The position numbers and the translations under genes were made by a program. A stretch of DNA of 64,000 bases from Giesbergeria anulus (lineage in GTDB: Bacteria; Pseudomonadota; Gammaproteobacteria; Burkholderiales; Burkholderiaceae_C): positions 209,779 to 273,778 of the forward strand of contig NZ_FOGD01000003.1 of NCBI RefSeq assembly GCF_900111115.1, read 5' to 3'. Below are positions 49,072-56,574 of this stretch, piece by piece. Position 1 is the stretch's first letter. Each line of letters begins with the position of its first letter. The notes beneath the pieces were generated by a model that was given only the letters and a program-made list of their open reading frames with translations, made no database searches and was not told the origin of the DNA.

Positions 49072-50049
49072 TTGGCCAAAAAAACCTTCCTCGATTTCGA
49101 ACAACCGATTGCCGAACTCGAAGGCAAAATTGAAGAACTGCGCTACGTACAAAACGAAAGCGCCGTCGATATTTCCGAAGAAATCGACCAGCTCAGCAAA
49201 AAAAGCCTACAGCTGACCAAGGATATCTACAGCGAGCTGTCGCCTTGGCAAGTCACCAAAATTGCCCGCCACCCAGAGCGCCCCTACACGCTGGACTACG
49301 TGCGCGACTTGTTTACCGACTTTGTAGAGCTGCACGGCGACCGCCACTTTGCCGATGACAAATCCATCGTCGGCGGCTTGGCGCGCTTCAATGGTCACGC
49401 CTGCATGGTGCTGGGCCAACAAAAGGGCCGCGACACCAAAGAGCGCGCCCTGCGCAACTTTGGCATGACGCGCCCCGAAGGCTACCGCAAAGCTCTGCGC
49501 CTAATGAAAACCGCTGAGAAGTTCAAGCTGCCAGTGTTCACGTTTGTGGATACCCCCGGTGCCTTTCCAGGCATTGATGCCGAAGAGCGCGGCCAGTCTG
49601 AAGCCATTGGCCGCAACATCTACGAGATGGCACAACTCGAAGTGCCTATCATCACCACCATCATTGGCGAAGGCGGCTCTGGCGGTGCGCTGGCCCTGAG
49701 CGTGTGCGACCAGTTGCTGATGTTGCAGTATTCGATCTACTCGGTGATCAGCCCCGAAGGTTGTGCCTCTATCCTCTGGAAAACATCGGACAAGGCGCAA
49801 GATGCCGCCGAAGCGCTGGGCATCACCGCCCACCGCTTGAAGGCCTTGGGGTTGGTAGACAAAATCGTCAATGAACCTGTGGGCGGTGCCCACCGCGATA
49901 CCAAGCACATGGCCGCCCTGCTCAAACGGGCGCTGGGCGATGCCTTCCGCCAATTGGCTGACCTCAAAGTGGACGAGCTAATTGAGCGCCGCTATGCTCG
50001 TCTGCAAAGCTATGGCCGCTTTACCGACACCAAGGCCAACAGCCGCTAA
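49072..50049 (+). CDS. accA: Acetyl-CoA carboxylase carboxyltransferase subunit alpha
   Basis: A 325-residue AccA, half of the carboxyltransferase that makes malonyl-CoA for fatty-acid synthesis. [44 protein letters not shown] and [13 protein letters not shown] are diagnostic. TTG 49072 is the start: it yields (M)[12 protein letters not shown], and AAGGAG lies 9 bases upstream. It sits between the glycosylase and tilS. Confidence 0.97.
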   Translation: MAKKTFLDFEQPIAELEGKIEELRYVQNESAVDISEEIDQLSKKSLQLTKDIYSELSPWQVTKIARHPERPYTLDYVRDLFTDFVELHGDRHFADDKSIVGGLARFNGHACMVLGQQKGRDTKERALRNFGMTRPEGYRKALRLMKTAEKFKLPVFTFVDTPGAFPGIDAEERGQSEAIGRNIYEMAQLEVPIITTIIGEGGSGGALALSVCDQLLMLQYSIYSVISPEGCASILWKTSDKAQDAAEALGITAHRLKALGLVDKIVNEPVGGAHRDTKHMAALLKRALGDAFRQLADLKVDELIERRYARLQSYGRFTDTKANSR

Positions 50050-50070
50050 TACCCACGCCCCCCAGCGGCT

Positions 50071-51012
50071 ATGACCCACTCTGTAGAAGCGGCGATGGCA
50101 GCCTTTACGCCAATGCTGCCACTGGCTATCGGCTTGAGTGGAGGGGCAGATTCCACCGCACTGCTGCTGGCTTGCGCACGGCGCTGGCCGGGGCAGGTCT
50201 CGGCCATCCATGTCCACCACGGCTTGCAGGCCGCCGCTGATAATTTTGAGCAGCATTGCATAACTCTGTGTGCGCAGCTTGAAGTCCCTTTAACGGTGCA
50301 GCGGGTCGATGCCCGCCATGCCCGTGGGCAAAGCCCCGAAGACGCGGCGCGCACGGCGCGCTACCAAGCCTTGCAAGCAGCTGTGGCAGCCCATACCGTC
50401 GTGCCCGCTTCTATAGCACTGGCACAGCACGCCGACGACCAAGTAGAGACCCTGTTGCTGGCGCTCTCACGCGGGGCTGGAGTAGCCGGGCTGGCGGCTA
50501 TGCCCGCGCAATGGCAACGCGGCGGCTTGGCTTGGCACCGGCCCTTGCTAGAAGTACCCGGTGCAGACATTCGCCGTTGGTTGCAAGCCCAACACCAAAC
50601 TTGGGTAGAAGACCCCACCAATAGCGATGAACGCTACACACGCAACCGTATCCGCGCACGGCTCCTGCCTGCACTGGAGGCGGTGTTTCCGGCCTTTCGC
50701 GCTACCTTTGCCCGCAGTGCATCCCATGCTGCACAGGCCAAGGAGTTGTTGCTAGAGTTGGCCGAGCAAGACTTGGCCCAAGTGGGCAACCCACCGCGCA
50801 TCACCGCCTTACAGGCCCTGAGCACGGCACGCCAAGCCAACGTATTGCGCCACTGGCTGCTCATCGCCCACCAAACGACACCCGCCAGCAGCCAACTGGC
50901 CCAGTTGCAGCAGCAGATACGCGCTTGCACCACGCGGGGCCATCGCATCCACCTCAAGGTGGGGCGTGGGTTTGTTTTGCGCGCTGGTGCGGTGCTGGAT
51001 TGGTACAATTGA
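50071..51012 (+). CDS. tilS: tRNA(Ile)-lysidine synthetase
   Basis: A 313-residue TilS, which converts C34 of the CAU anticodon of tRNA-Ile to lysidine. The PP-loop IGLSGGADSTALLLA is near residues 19-33. HHGLQAAADNFEQHC, AQHADDQVETLLLALSRGAG and DPTNSDERYTRNRIR are conserved. It lacks the extra C-terminal domain of E. coli TilS, the short form I expect in this group. lysC follows after 96 bases. Confidence 0.95.
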   Translation: MTHSVEAAMAAFTPMLPLAIGLSGGADSTALLLACARRWPGQVSAIHVHHGLQAAADNFEQHCITLCAQLEVPLTVQRVDARHARGQSPEDAARTARYQALQAAVAAHTVVPASIALAQHADDQVETLLLALSRGAGVAGLAAMPAQWQRGGLAWHRPLLEVPGADIRRWLQAQHQTWVEDPTNSDERYTRNRIRARLLPALEAVFPAFRATFARSASHAAQAKELLLELAEQDLAQVGNPPRITALQALSTARQANVLRHWLLIAHQTTPASSQLAQLQQQIRACTTRGHRIHLKVGRGFVLRAGAVLDWYN

Positions 51013-51108
51013 CAAGTTTTGGCCCACTTTTGCACGAAACGCGGCGACGCCCCAAAACATTGTTCAACCTGCGCCGCGCCCTCTGGGTTTCGTCACCACA
51101 CATCTCCA

Positions 51109-52377
51109 ATGGCATTGATCGTTCATAAATATGGCGGCACGTCGATGGGTTCGCCCGAGCGCATCCGCAACGTTGCTAAACGCGTGGCCAAATGGGCGCG
51201 CGCTGGCCACCAGATGGTGGTTGTCCCCAGCGCCATGAGCGGCGAGACCAACCGCCTGCTGGGCTTGGCTGGTGAACTGGCTCCATCCAAAGCCAGCAGC
51301 GAGTACCACCGTGAACTCGACATGCTGGCCGCTACTGGCGAGCAAGTATCTTCGGCACTGTTGGCTATTGCCTTGCAGGCCGAGGGCATGGAAGCCATCA
51401 GCTACACCGGCTGGCAGGTGCCCGTTCGTACTGACAGCAGCTACACCAAAGCCCGTATCGAGTCGATTGATGACCAGCGCGTGCGTGGTGATCTGGCCGC
51501 TGGTAAGGTGGTCGTCATCACCGGCTTCCAAGGCATTGACGAGGCTGGCCACATCACCACCTTGGGCCGTGGCGGCTCCGACACCTCGGCTGTAGCCATT
51601 GCCGCCGCCATGAAGGCCGATGAGTGCCTGATCTACACCGATGTCGATGGCGTTTACACCACCGACCCGCGCGTAGTCTCTGCGGCCCGCCGCCTGCACA
51701 CCGTCAGCTTTGAAGAAATGCTCGAAATGGCGAGCTTGGGCAGCAAAGTGCTGCAAATTCGCTCGGTGGAGTTTGCTGGCAAATACAAGGTGCCGATGCG
51801 TGTGCTCTCCAGTTTCACGCCTTGGGACATCGATCTGGCCGAAGAAGCCCAATCGGGCACGCTCATCACTTTTGAGGAAGACGAAAAAATGGAAAAAGCC
51901 GTTGTATCCGGCATCGCGTTCAACCGTGGCGAAGCCAAGATCTCGGTGCTCGGTGTGCCCGACACCCCCGGCATTGCCTACCGCATCCTCGGCCCGGTGG
52001 CAGAAGCCAACATCGAAGTCGATGTCATCATCCAAAACATCAGCAAAGACGGCAAGGCTGATTTCAGTTTTACCGTCAACCACAGCGATTACAACCGCGC
52101 CTTGGATTTGCTGCGCACTAAGGTGGTGCCCGAACTGGGTGCCAAGGAAGTGGTGGGCGACCCCAACATCTGCAAGGTGAGCATTGTCGGTATCGGTATG
52201 CGCAGCCATGTGGGCGTGGCCAGCACCATGTTCCGTGTCCTCAGCCAAGAAAACATCAATATCCAGATGATCTCTACTTCCGAGATCAAGACCTCGGTGG
52301 TCATTGACGAGAAGTACCTTGAGTTGGCCGTGCGTGCCCTGCACACTGCTTTCGGTCTGGACAAGCCCGCAGAATAA
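51109..52377 (+). CDS. lysC: Aspartate kinase
   Basis: A 422-residue aspartokinase catalysing the first step to lysine, threonine and methionine. VHKYGGTSMGSPERI, TTLGRGGSDTSAVAIAAA and IYTDVDGVYTTDPR are kinase motifs. Two ACT domains at the C-terminus (from about residue 265, ISVLGVPDTPGIAYRI; then VSIVGIGMRSHVGVAS) imply feedback control by lysine and/or threonine. ATG 51109 starts the conserved MALIVHKYGG. Confidence 0.97.
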   Translation: MALIVHKYGGTSMGSPERIRNVAKRVAKWARAGHQMVVVPSAMSGETNRLLGLAGELAPSKASSEYHRELDMLAATGEQVSSALLAIALQAEGMEAISYTGWQVPVRTDSSYTKARIESIDDQRVRGDLAAGKVVVITGFQGIDEAGHITTLGRGGSDTSAVAIAAAMKADECLIYTDVDGVYTTDPRVVSAARRLHTVSFEEMLEMASLGSKVLQIRSVEFAGKYKVPMRVLSSFTPWDIDLAEEAQSGTLITFEEDEKMEKAVVSGIAFNRGEAKISVLGVPDTPGIAYRILGPVAEANIEVDVIIQNISKDGKADFSFTVNHSDYNRALDLLRTKVVPELGAKEVVGDPNICKVSIVGIGMRSHVGVASTMFRVLSQENINIQMISTSEIKTSVVIDEKYLELAVRALHTAFGLDKPAE

Positions 52378-52401
52378 ATCCAGAGACCCCGATTTTCGGG
52401 G

Positions 52402-52407
52402 TATAAT
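52402..52407 (+). promoter_or_regulatory. -10 element of the tRNA-Ser promoter
   Basis: TATAAT lies 9 bases before the mature 5' end of tRNA-Ser. A perfect 7-bp hairpin (ACCCCGA-TTT-TCGGGGT, 52386-52402) directly abuts it; this hairpin lies just after lysC but has no T-run. No good -35 box was found. Confidence 0.5.
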
Positions 52408-52416
52408 AGTGGGATT

Positions 52417-52509
52417 GGAAACGTGACCGAGTGGCCGAAGGTGCTCCCCTGCTAAGGGAGTATGGGGTGTAGAGCCTCATCGAGGGTTCGAATCCCTCCG
52501 TTTCCGCCA
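52417..52509 (+). tRNA. tRNA-Ser (anticodon GCU)
   Basis: A 93-base type II tRNA with acceptor stem GGAAACG/CGTTTCC, discriminator G and encoded CCA. The anticodon stem-loop is CTCCC-CTGCTAA-GGGAG with anticodon GCT in DNA. A long variable arm (ATGGGGTGTAGAGCCTCAT region) and T-arm GAGGG-TTCGAAT-CCCTC are present. Its 3' end (from 52499) is also the attL core of the prophage, which leaves the tRNA intact. Confidence 0.97.
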
Positions 52510-52814
52510 AAACCAGCCCCCTGAAGCAATTCAGGGGGCTTTTTGTTTTGCCCCCGCTGCCGCCTCAACACCCGGCAAAGCGCCTCGCCCTTCGGCGTAC
52601 CTGCATGGCGCTCCAGTACGGCATTTACCAGCACTTCCACAGGGTCAAGCCCTACCAGATCAGCAATTCGCGCTTGATCTTCGGGTGGGCATGGCTTCGC
52701 GCCTGATTTCCAGTTGTTCACCGTCATTCTGGTGACTCCTAACGCTTCTGCTAGGCGTGAATAGTTCCCACATTTCTTAGCAGCCGCTTCTAAAAGTTCA
52801 TTTATTTGTTGCAT
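52452..52814 (-). CDS. Prophage HTH regulator whose C-terminus is encoded across attL
   Basis: In the lysogen this is a 120-residue protein from ATG 52814. Residues 4-38 form a Cro/CI-like helix-turn-helix (LLEAAAKKCGNYSRLAEALG, VTRMTVNNWKSG), so it is probably the phage repressor. Codons 106-120 are host sequence read antisense through tRNA-Ser, stopping at 52452. In the circular phage, joining 52499 to 61247 keeps the frame open for 30 other codons (starting ERIGDEQIHANF, ending SNQDD) to a TAG at 61156-61158, giving 135 residues, followed by an intrinsic terminator. The tRNA terminator hairpin lies inside codons 92-100. It is divergent from the early phage genes with an operator-like palindrome between. 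Confidence 0.8.
   Translation of the reverse strand: MQQINELLEAAAKKCGNYSRLAEALGVTRMTVNNWKSGAKPCPPEDQARIADLVGLDPVEVLVNAVLERHAGTPKGEALCRVLRRQRGQNKKPPELLQGAGFGGNGGIRTLDEALHPILP
52499..52510 (+). other. attL core (12-bp repeat) in the tRNA-Ser 3' end
   Basis: CGTTTCCGCCAA here is repeated exactly at 61248-61259. It covers the end of the acceptor stem, discriminator and CCA. Flanking bases differ at once (C before and A after here; T before and T after at the other copy). It marks the left end of the inovirus prophage. Confidence 0.85.
52515..52546 (+). terminator. Intrinsic terminator after attL, serving tRNA-Ser
   Basis: AGCCCCCTGAA, loop GCAA and the perfect complement TTCAGGGGGCT are followed by TTTTTG. 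It lies in phage DNA 5 bases past the att core, so the phage supplies a terminator for the tRNA transcript. The same bases encode KPPELLQGA of the regulator on the other strand. Confidence 0.88.
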
Positions 52815-52844
52815 GGTCGTATTCTTCTGGTATACATTTCCGCA

Positions 52845-52863
52845 TGTATGCAAAAGGCATACA
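52845..52863. promoter_or_regulatory. Probable operator between the regulator and early phage genes
   Basis: A perfect palindrome TGTATGC-AAAAG-GCATACA lies midway between the divergent starts at 52814 and 52903. A related half-site GTATAC occurs at about 52830. The position fits a repressor operator controlling both directions; the assignment is inference. Confidence 0.45.
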
Positions 52864-52902
52864 GCTGTTCTGAACCAGAACTCTACACCCACAGGAGCCG
52901 CC

Positions 52903-53184
52903 ATGCACCAGATTCCCCCAGTCTCTCAAGTTCTTCCCCTGCCTGCTCAACAAAGTGTTGCCCCTGCTGTGGCGGCTCCGGGCACATCGCAGGCGGGGGA
53001 TTTTCTTTTTTCTGACGCCCCTATCGTCAACTGGTTCGATGCTCAGGACTACGCAACTCGATTTTTTTGGATTGATTGTGCGTCTGAGCAATTAGGTTTG
53101 TCGGACTACTCTGCTACTGAGCAGCAATGTTTCGCGGCTTTTCGTGCTTTTGCTACCCGTGGCGTTTTGACGGCAGCATCATGA
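52903..53184 (+). CDS. Early inovirus protein of unknown function
   Basis: A 93-residue protein, first plus-strand gene after the operator. It starts MHQIPPVSQVLPLP, continues with a Pro/Ala-rich stretch and an acidic/aromatic middle (NWFDAQDYATRFFWIDC). I do not recognise a family. AGGAG lies at 52892-52896. Its 33-base leader is repeated with 4 differences at 61423-61455 before another small ORF, evidence that both derive from related phages. Its stop overlaps the next start. Confidence 0.6.
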   Translation: MHQIPPVSQVLPLPAQQSVAPAVAAPGTSQAGDFLFSDAPIVNWFDAQDYATRFFWIDCASEQLGLSDYSATEQQCFAAFRAFATRGVLTAAS

Positions 53185-53435
53185 TGATTTGCACCGCTGT
53201 TACCCCTGAGCGTGTAGGTTTGTGTGGACTTCCGATTGATCTTGACTCTTCTTACGCTATCAATCGTTTCTACTTTTTTCACTTCCGGACTATGTATCGT
53301 GGGCATCTTGCTCTTAGAGGGCCAGATGATCCAGATGTCCTGTTTTACTTTCAGCAGTTGCGTTTTTACGCTGCTTGCCTGATTGCGGCCATGCCCAGCA
53401 CAGGAAATTTCCTGTCCATCATTGACCGGGGTTGA
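53181..53435 (+). CDS. Early inovirus protein of unknown function
   Basis: An 84-residue protein starting at ATG 53181 (or 53184); the ATGATGA overlap with the preceding stop suggests coupled translation. The middle is aromatic-rich (YAINRFYFFHFRTMYRGH) and the C-terminal third mildly hydrophobic (FYAACLIAAMPS). No known motif. Its place next to the 93-residue protein suggests a joint early function. Confidence 0.55.
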   Translation: MMICTAVTPERVGLCGLPIDLDSSYAINRFYFFHFRTMYRGHLALRGPDDPDVLFYFQQLRFYAACLIAAMPSTGNFLSIIDRG

Positions 53436-53458
53436 GCATGACTTCTCGCATTCATGTT

Positions 53459-53863
53459 TCAACATCTCAGATCGAAGTATCGCTTCCGCACTTGGTACAG
53501 CGTTGCCTCGTCCGCGTTCTTGGCATTGATTTTTGTGTCCAGCCAAGTGCACTCGAATTTGTCTTGCGCAGGCAGCTTCATTCTTCGTCGTTCGACCTTC
53601 ATTTGCTCGTGGGTCAACCCGGTGAGCGGCATCACGGCGTTATCTATTCCTTTTATGAGATCTTCCTGCCGCGAGCGTGCGTTCGAAGTTCTCTTTCCGC
53701 TGAGGCTGTGCGCTCCCTCGGTCGGCAGTACATCTACCACTTTGGCGTTCATACAAGGTTCATCCGAGTACCCAATTTTTCCTTGGTACTCACACCGGTA
53801 GATCGGTTGCCCCAGCGCTGGAACATTTATCAACAACAGCAGAAAAAGTTGTGCAATTTTCAT
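53459..53863 (-). CDS. Antisense cargo gene: exported DUF4124-like protein
   Basis: A 134-residue protein on the opposite strand to the phage genes. Signal peptide MKIAQLFLLLLINVPALGQ, then PIYRCEYQGKIGYSDEPC with a C..C pair typical of DUF4124-like periplasmic proteins, a basic linker, and a C-terminal helical part ending KRYFDLRC. Preferred over the long plus-strand frame here because it has a clear signal peptide and family-like motifs. Probably a moron gene that alters the host envelope, for example superinfection exclusion (inference). An alternative start at 53878 adds 5 residues. Confidence 0.7.
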   Translation of the reverse strand: MKIAQLFLLLLINVPALGQPIYRCEYQGKIGYSDEPCMNAKVVDVLPTEGAHSLSGKRTSNARSRQEDLIKGIDNAVMPLTGLTHEQMKVERRRMKLPAQDKFECTWLDTKINAKNADEATLYQVRKRYFDLRC

Positions 53864-54084
53864 GGTTTGGTTGTCCATCAAGGTGCAGTGCAACAGACCG
53901 TACAAGTAGTCCGTACAGACAGCCGCCCGGCAGGCGTCAAGCGTAGCGTCACGCCTGCCGGGCGGCTGTCTTTGGGCTTGAGGTTTTCTGTCTTCGCACT
54001 GGCCTCCCCCTATGGTAATCACGGGAATCACGGGGAGAGATTAGGCATGGTCGTTGATCGCTCGTTTCTGCCGGGGGGTACAGC
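53864..54084. other. Intergenic region upstream of rep; candidate origin/packaging region
   Basis: About 220 bases between the antisense cargo gene and the replication gene without a convincing gene. It contains a 21-bp perfect hairpin at 53917-53971, the strongest secondary structure in the phage. In filamentous phages the region before the initiator gene commonly carries the replication origins and packaging signal (established); the match here is by position only. Confidence 0.45.
53917..53971. repeat. 21-bp perfect inverted repeat with 13-base loop
   Basis: The left arm (53917-53937) begins AGACAGCCGCCCGG and the right arm (53951-53971) is its exact complement, ending GGGCGGCTGTCT. Only TTT follows on the plus strand, so it is a poor terminator. 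A packaging-signal or minus-strand-origin hairpin on phage ssDNA is more likely. Confidence 0.75.
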
Positions 54085-55374
54085 GTGACACGTCCTAATC
54101 CGCTCGTCCTTGATGGTTCTGAGGTGAAGTTGCGTTTGCAGGCTCAACGCCAGTTCACCGGCTCTCCTGTTCATGTTGACTGGTTGCGCTTTACTGTGCA
54201 GCTTCGTCATGCACCTGCGCCCTCTGCTGATGATCTGTTTCCTCTGCCCCCTCGTGCTGCTATGCCCGTTGGGCGTGACCTTGATTCTTGGTATGCCGAG
54301 AACATCAAAGACGGGTGTTATTGCCCTCGCTTTGTCAGTGACCAGCACTGGCAAGAAAAGCTCCTAGGCCTAAGCAAAGTTCTCAATAGCCTCCCTGATG
54401 CCGACTTTGCTGCCAGTGCTCAAGCCAAAGAACTAGCTACCCAAGTGGCGGCCTGTCTTGGCCATGAGTTCTCGCTGCATCCTGAAATGCTCAAGGGGCA
54501 TGACTTCTATCGTTTCCGCTGGTCTATCGTGCGCAATGACAAAGAAGTTGCTTGGGTGGGCTTTCTTGCTTCTAGCACTTCCCCTCGGCAGAAGTCCCAA
54601 GCCAACACCATCCATGTCAACATCACTGGCACGGCTTGCACTTTTGCAGAACCTGTTTGGCCGTCCCGCATGGTCGAATTGATAGAAGAAACCAATGCCA
54701 AGATTACCCGCTGTGATCTTGCCCTTGATTTTTTTGATGGCATCTCTGGGGGATTACAACGGGTCAAGGCCGACTATGAAGCTGGGGCCATGAAAGTCCG
54801 GGGCAATCAGCCCAAATGCAACATGCTTGGCGTTTGGTTGGACTCTGGTGGTCATTCCCGTTCCTTCTACATTGGCTCGAAAGAGGCAGGCAAGCAAACC
54901 AACATCTACGAAAAGGGCCACCAGCTTTTCGGCCCCCAGGACACCAGCGCTTGGCAGCGTATTGAGCTGCGCTATGGCAACAAGCTCCGCGAACTCTCGC
55001 CTGACATGTTGCGCCGTCCGACTGACTTCTTCGCGGGTGCCTCTGACTGGCACGAAAAGCTCTTGAAGGAGCATGGCGATTTGGCCCCTGCTCCGTCTCC
55101 GGCATTGGTTAAACCTCGCCGCGCCTTGGAAACTGTCCGCGCCGAGGTCTCGCGCAATATTCGCTGGCTGCTCAACACGGCGGCACCTTCTGTGGCGCTT
55201 GCTTTTCATCATCTCGGTGATGAATTTTTAGAAATTGTCACCGGCAAATCGGCTCCGGGTCGTCTCCAGTCGTTTGCTCATTCTGAGGTGCAAAACGCCT
55301 ACGCCTCGGCCTTCTCCCGTCTTTCTTCAGGCTCCCGCGCGGGCGGCGGGGCTGTGCCTGCTTTTGCCCCGTAA
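54085..55374 (+). CDS. Phage replication initiation protein (Rep_trans family, RstA/pII-like)
   Basis: A 429-residue protein starting at GTG 54085. VHVDWLRFTVQL near residue 33, NTIHVNITGTAC, RCDLALDFFDG and SFYIGSKEAGKQTNIYEKG, then WQRIELRYGNKLRELSPDML, follow the pattern of the replication initiation factor family that nicks the phage plus origin to start rolling-circle replication. The C-terminal 100 residues are an Ala/Ser-rich, more variable extension. It is followed after 12 bases by the ssDNA-binding protein gene. Confidence 0.88.
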   Translation: MTRPNPLVLDGSEVKLRLQAQRQFTGSPVHVDWLRFTVQLRHAPAPSADDLFPLPPRAAMPVGRDLDSWYAENIKDGCYCPRFVSDQHWQEKLLGLSKVLNSLPDADFAASAQAKELATQVAACLGHEFSLHPEMLKGHDFYRFRWSIVRNDKEVAWVGFLASSTSPRQKSQANTIHVNITGTACTFAEPVWPSRMVELIEETNAKITRCDLALDFFDGISGGLQRVKADYEAGAMKVRGNQPKCNMLGVWLDSGGHSRSFYIGSKEAGKQTNIYEKGHQLFGPQDTSAWQRIELRYGNKLRELSPDMLRRPTDFFAGASDWHEKLLKEHGDLAPAPSPALVKPRRALETVRAEVSRNIRWLLNTAAPSVALAFHHLGDEFLEIVTGKSAPGRLQSFAHSEVQNAYASAFSRLSSGSRAGGGAVPAFAP

Positions 55375-55386
55375 CTAAGGTACACC

Positions 55387-55710
55387 ATGAAATTTCAAAA
55401 CATTGTTCTTTGCACTGGCATCAAAGAATCAAAGGGCGACTATGAGGGGCGGCCTTTTAGCTCTACCACCTTTCACCTGATCGTCGATGTGGCCGAAAAC
55501 TCTAGCGGGCGCAGCATCGGTGCGGTCACTCGCCCCTTTAAATTCGGTGACGCTTCCGAGTTTGACAAGTGGGCGCATTTGGCTAAATCGTGGCCAGCTG
55601 CTGGCCTGCCTTGTATCGCTGACTTTGACATTGTGGCCGGTGCTGGCAATGACTCCAAGCTGACTTTGTTGGGCATTAAGCCTGCTCCCGCACCTGCTAA
55701 GGCTGCCTGA
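55387..55710 (+). CDS. Inovirus single-stranded DNA-binding protein (gV/RstB-like)
   Basis: A 107-residue protein. MKFQNIVLCTGIKESKGDYEGRPF, TRPFKFGDASEFDKWAHLA and KLTLLGIKP, together with the size and position right after rep, fit the phage ssDNA-binding proteins that coat the plus strand before assembly. The C-terminus is a Pro/Ala/Lys tail. The family call is by resemblance and position. Confidence 0.72.
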   Translation: MKFQNIVLCTGIKESKGDYEGRPFSSTTFHLIVDVAENSSGRSIGAVTRPFKFGDASEFDKWAHLAKSWPAAGLPCIADFDIVAGAGNDSKLTLLGIKPAPAPAKAA

Positions 55711-55711
55711 T

Positions 55712-55939
55712 ATGCCCCGGCTCCTTGTCCAGTCCATTGCTACCGGGCGTTTTCTCGTTCCAGCTTTAGAGTTCCCCTATTCTCCTGAATGGGTGATTTC
55801 TCTGCGTGAGACTGGAGGGGGCGTTTTGTCTGATTATGAGGTGGCTTGCGCTTTAGTCGAAGAATATTCAGAAATCGACGATATTTGTATTATCGTCGAT
55901 TTAGATAAAATCGGAACTGTTAACGATTATCCAATATGA
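55712..55939 (+). CDS. Small inovirus protein of unknown function
   Basis: A 75-residue acidic protein that begins one base after the stop of the ssDNA-binding protein gene, suggesting tight coupling. MPRLLVQSIATGRFLVPA leads into an acidic C-terminal half (EEYSEIDDICIIVDLDKIG). No transmembrane segment is obvious. Genes at this position in related phages are of unknown function. Confidence 0.6.
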   Translation: MPRLLVQSIATGRFLVPALEFPYSPEWVISLRETGGGVLSDYEVACALVEEYSEIDDICIIVDLDKIGTVNDYPI

Positions 55940-55950
55940 CTATGTGAAAC

Positions 55951-56175
55951 ATGTTCTGCTTGAAACACGACGGCACAGCTTATCAAGAGGTCTCTTGTGA
56001 CATTCCTGATGCGTTGATTGTCGTCAACCGGATAGAACTGGCCCAATTAAGCCCGTTATATTTGGATACCGAATCGGCAATGGCAATCTCTGGGGCCATG
56101 CTGATGATTATGGCGGTGGCGTTTGTGCTTCGCCAAGTCCGTAAATACCTAGAAACTGAGAAAGAAGAATCATGA
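55951..56175 (+). CDS. Small single-span inovirus membrane protein
   Basis: A 74-residue protein with one transmembrane helix (AMAISGAMLMIMAVAFVLRQV, about 44-63) followed by a charged end (RKYLETEKEES). An acidic N-terminal half before the helix and a short cytoplasmic tail suggest a minor coat or assembly protein. Its stop overlaps the major coat gene (ATGA). Confidence 0.65.
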   Translation: MFCLKHDGTAYQEVSCDIPDALIVVNRIELAQLSPLYLDTESAMAISGAMLMIMAVAFVLRQVRKYLETEKEES

Positions 56176-56435
56176 ACCTCGTCAACGTTGTGAAACGCCG
56201 TGTCCAGTCTGCAATGGACTCTGTTCGGGCTACCGCTCTGGCATTCCGTCTGTTTTTTCTGGGCTTGATTGGCTTATCTCTGTCCACTGGTGCCAATGCG
56301 GCAGCACTGATTGACACTTCTGCTGTGGTATCTGCTATTTCGGAAGGTGTCACGATTATCTCTGCAATTGGTGTTGCTATTTTGTCTCTCGTGGTGGTAA
56401 TTAAGCTGTTCAAATGGGTTCAGCGCGTTCTGTAA
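56172..56435 (+). CDS. Major coat protein (pVIII-like)
   Basis: An 87-residue preprotein: basic N-terminus, hydrophobic LFFLGLIGLSLSTGANA signal with cleavage after residue 43 or 44, then a mature part of about 44 residues with a short polar start (ALIDTSAVVSAISEG), one hydrophobic helix (VTIISAIGVAILSLVVVIKLF) and a basic end (KWVQRVL). This is the standard layout of filamentous-phage major coat proteins. A hairpin terminator follows, as expected for the most highly expressed gene. Confidence 0.9.
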   Translation: MNLVNVVKRRVQSAMDSVRATALAFRLFFLGLIGLSLSTGANAAALIDTSAVVSAISEGVTIISAIGVAILSLVVVIKLFKWVQRVL

Positions 56436-56450
56436 AAGTCCGTGCTTTTT

Positions 56451-56486
56451 AAGGGGGCTGCTTCTTTTGGGGTAGCCCCTTTTTAT
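56451..56486 (+). terminator. Central terminator after the major coat gene
   Basis: GGGGCT pairs with AGCCCC across a loop of about 14 bases, followed by TTTTTATTTT. The position directly after the coat gene matches the central terminator of filamentous phages. Confidence 0.7.
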
Positions 56487-56502
56487 TTTCTAGGAGATTA
56501 TT

Positions 56503-56562
56503 ATGGGTTTTTGGGTTGTCATTGCTTTATTTTCGGCGGGTTTAATTTTGTTTTGGCCTTGA
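56503..56562 (+). CDS. 19-residue hydrophobic peptide, candidate minor coat protein
   Basis: ATG 56503 opens a 19-codon frame: MGFWVVIALFSAGLILFWP. It has a strong ribosome-binding site (TAGGAGATTATT, AGGAG at 56492-56496) and stops 12 bases before the adsorption-protein start, which has its own GGAGG. The peptide is almost entirely a transmembrane helix with aromatic ends. By position and character it could play the role of the tiny pVII/pIX virion-tip proteins; smaller than known ones, so this is inference. Confidence 0.55.
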   Translation: MGFWVVIALFSAGLILFWP

Positions 56563-56574
56563 TTTGGAGGCGGC

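Noticed and set aside
51064..52344. Open frame of 426 codons on the minus strand inside lysC
   Set aside because: His/Gly/Asp-rich translation typical of an antisense shadow; lysC is certain.
52386..52402. Hairpin just after lysC as its terminator
   Set aside because: A perfect stem but no T-run; it abuts the tRNA -10 box, so its role is unclear and it was noted only with the promoter.
53438..54088. Long plus-strand open frame of 218 codons between the early genes and rep
   Set aside because: It covers the antisense gene with a clear signal peptide and DUF4124-like motif and runs through the 21-bp hairpin; its own translation shows no recognisable domain.
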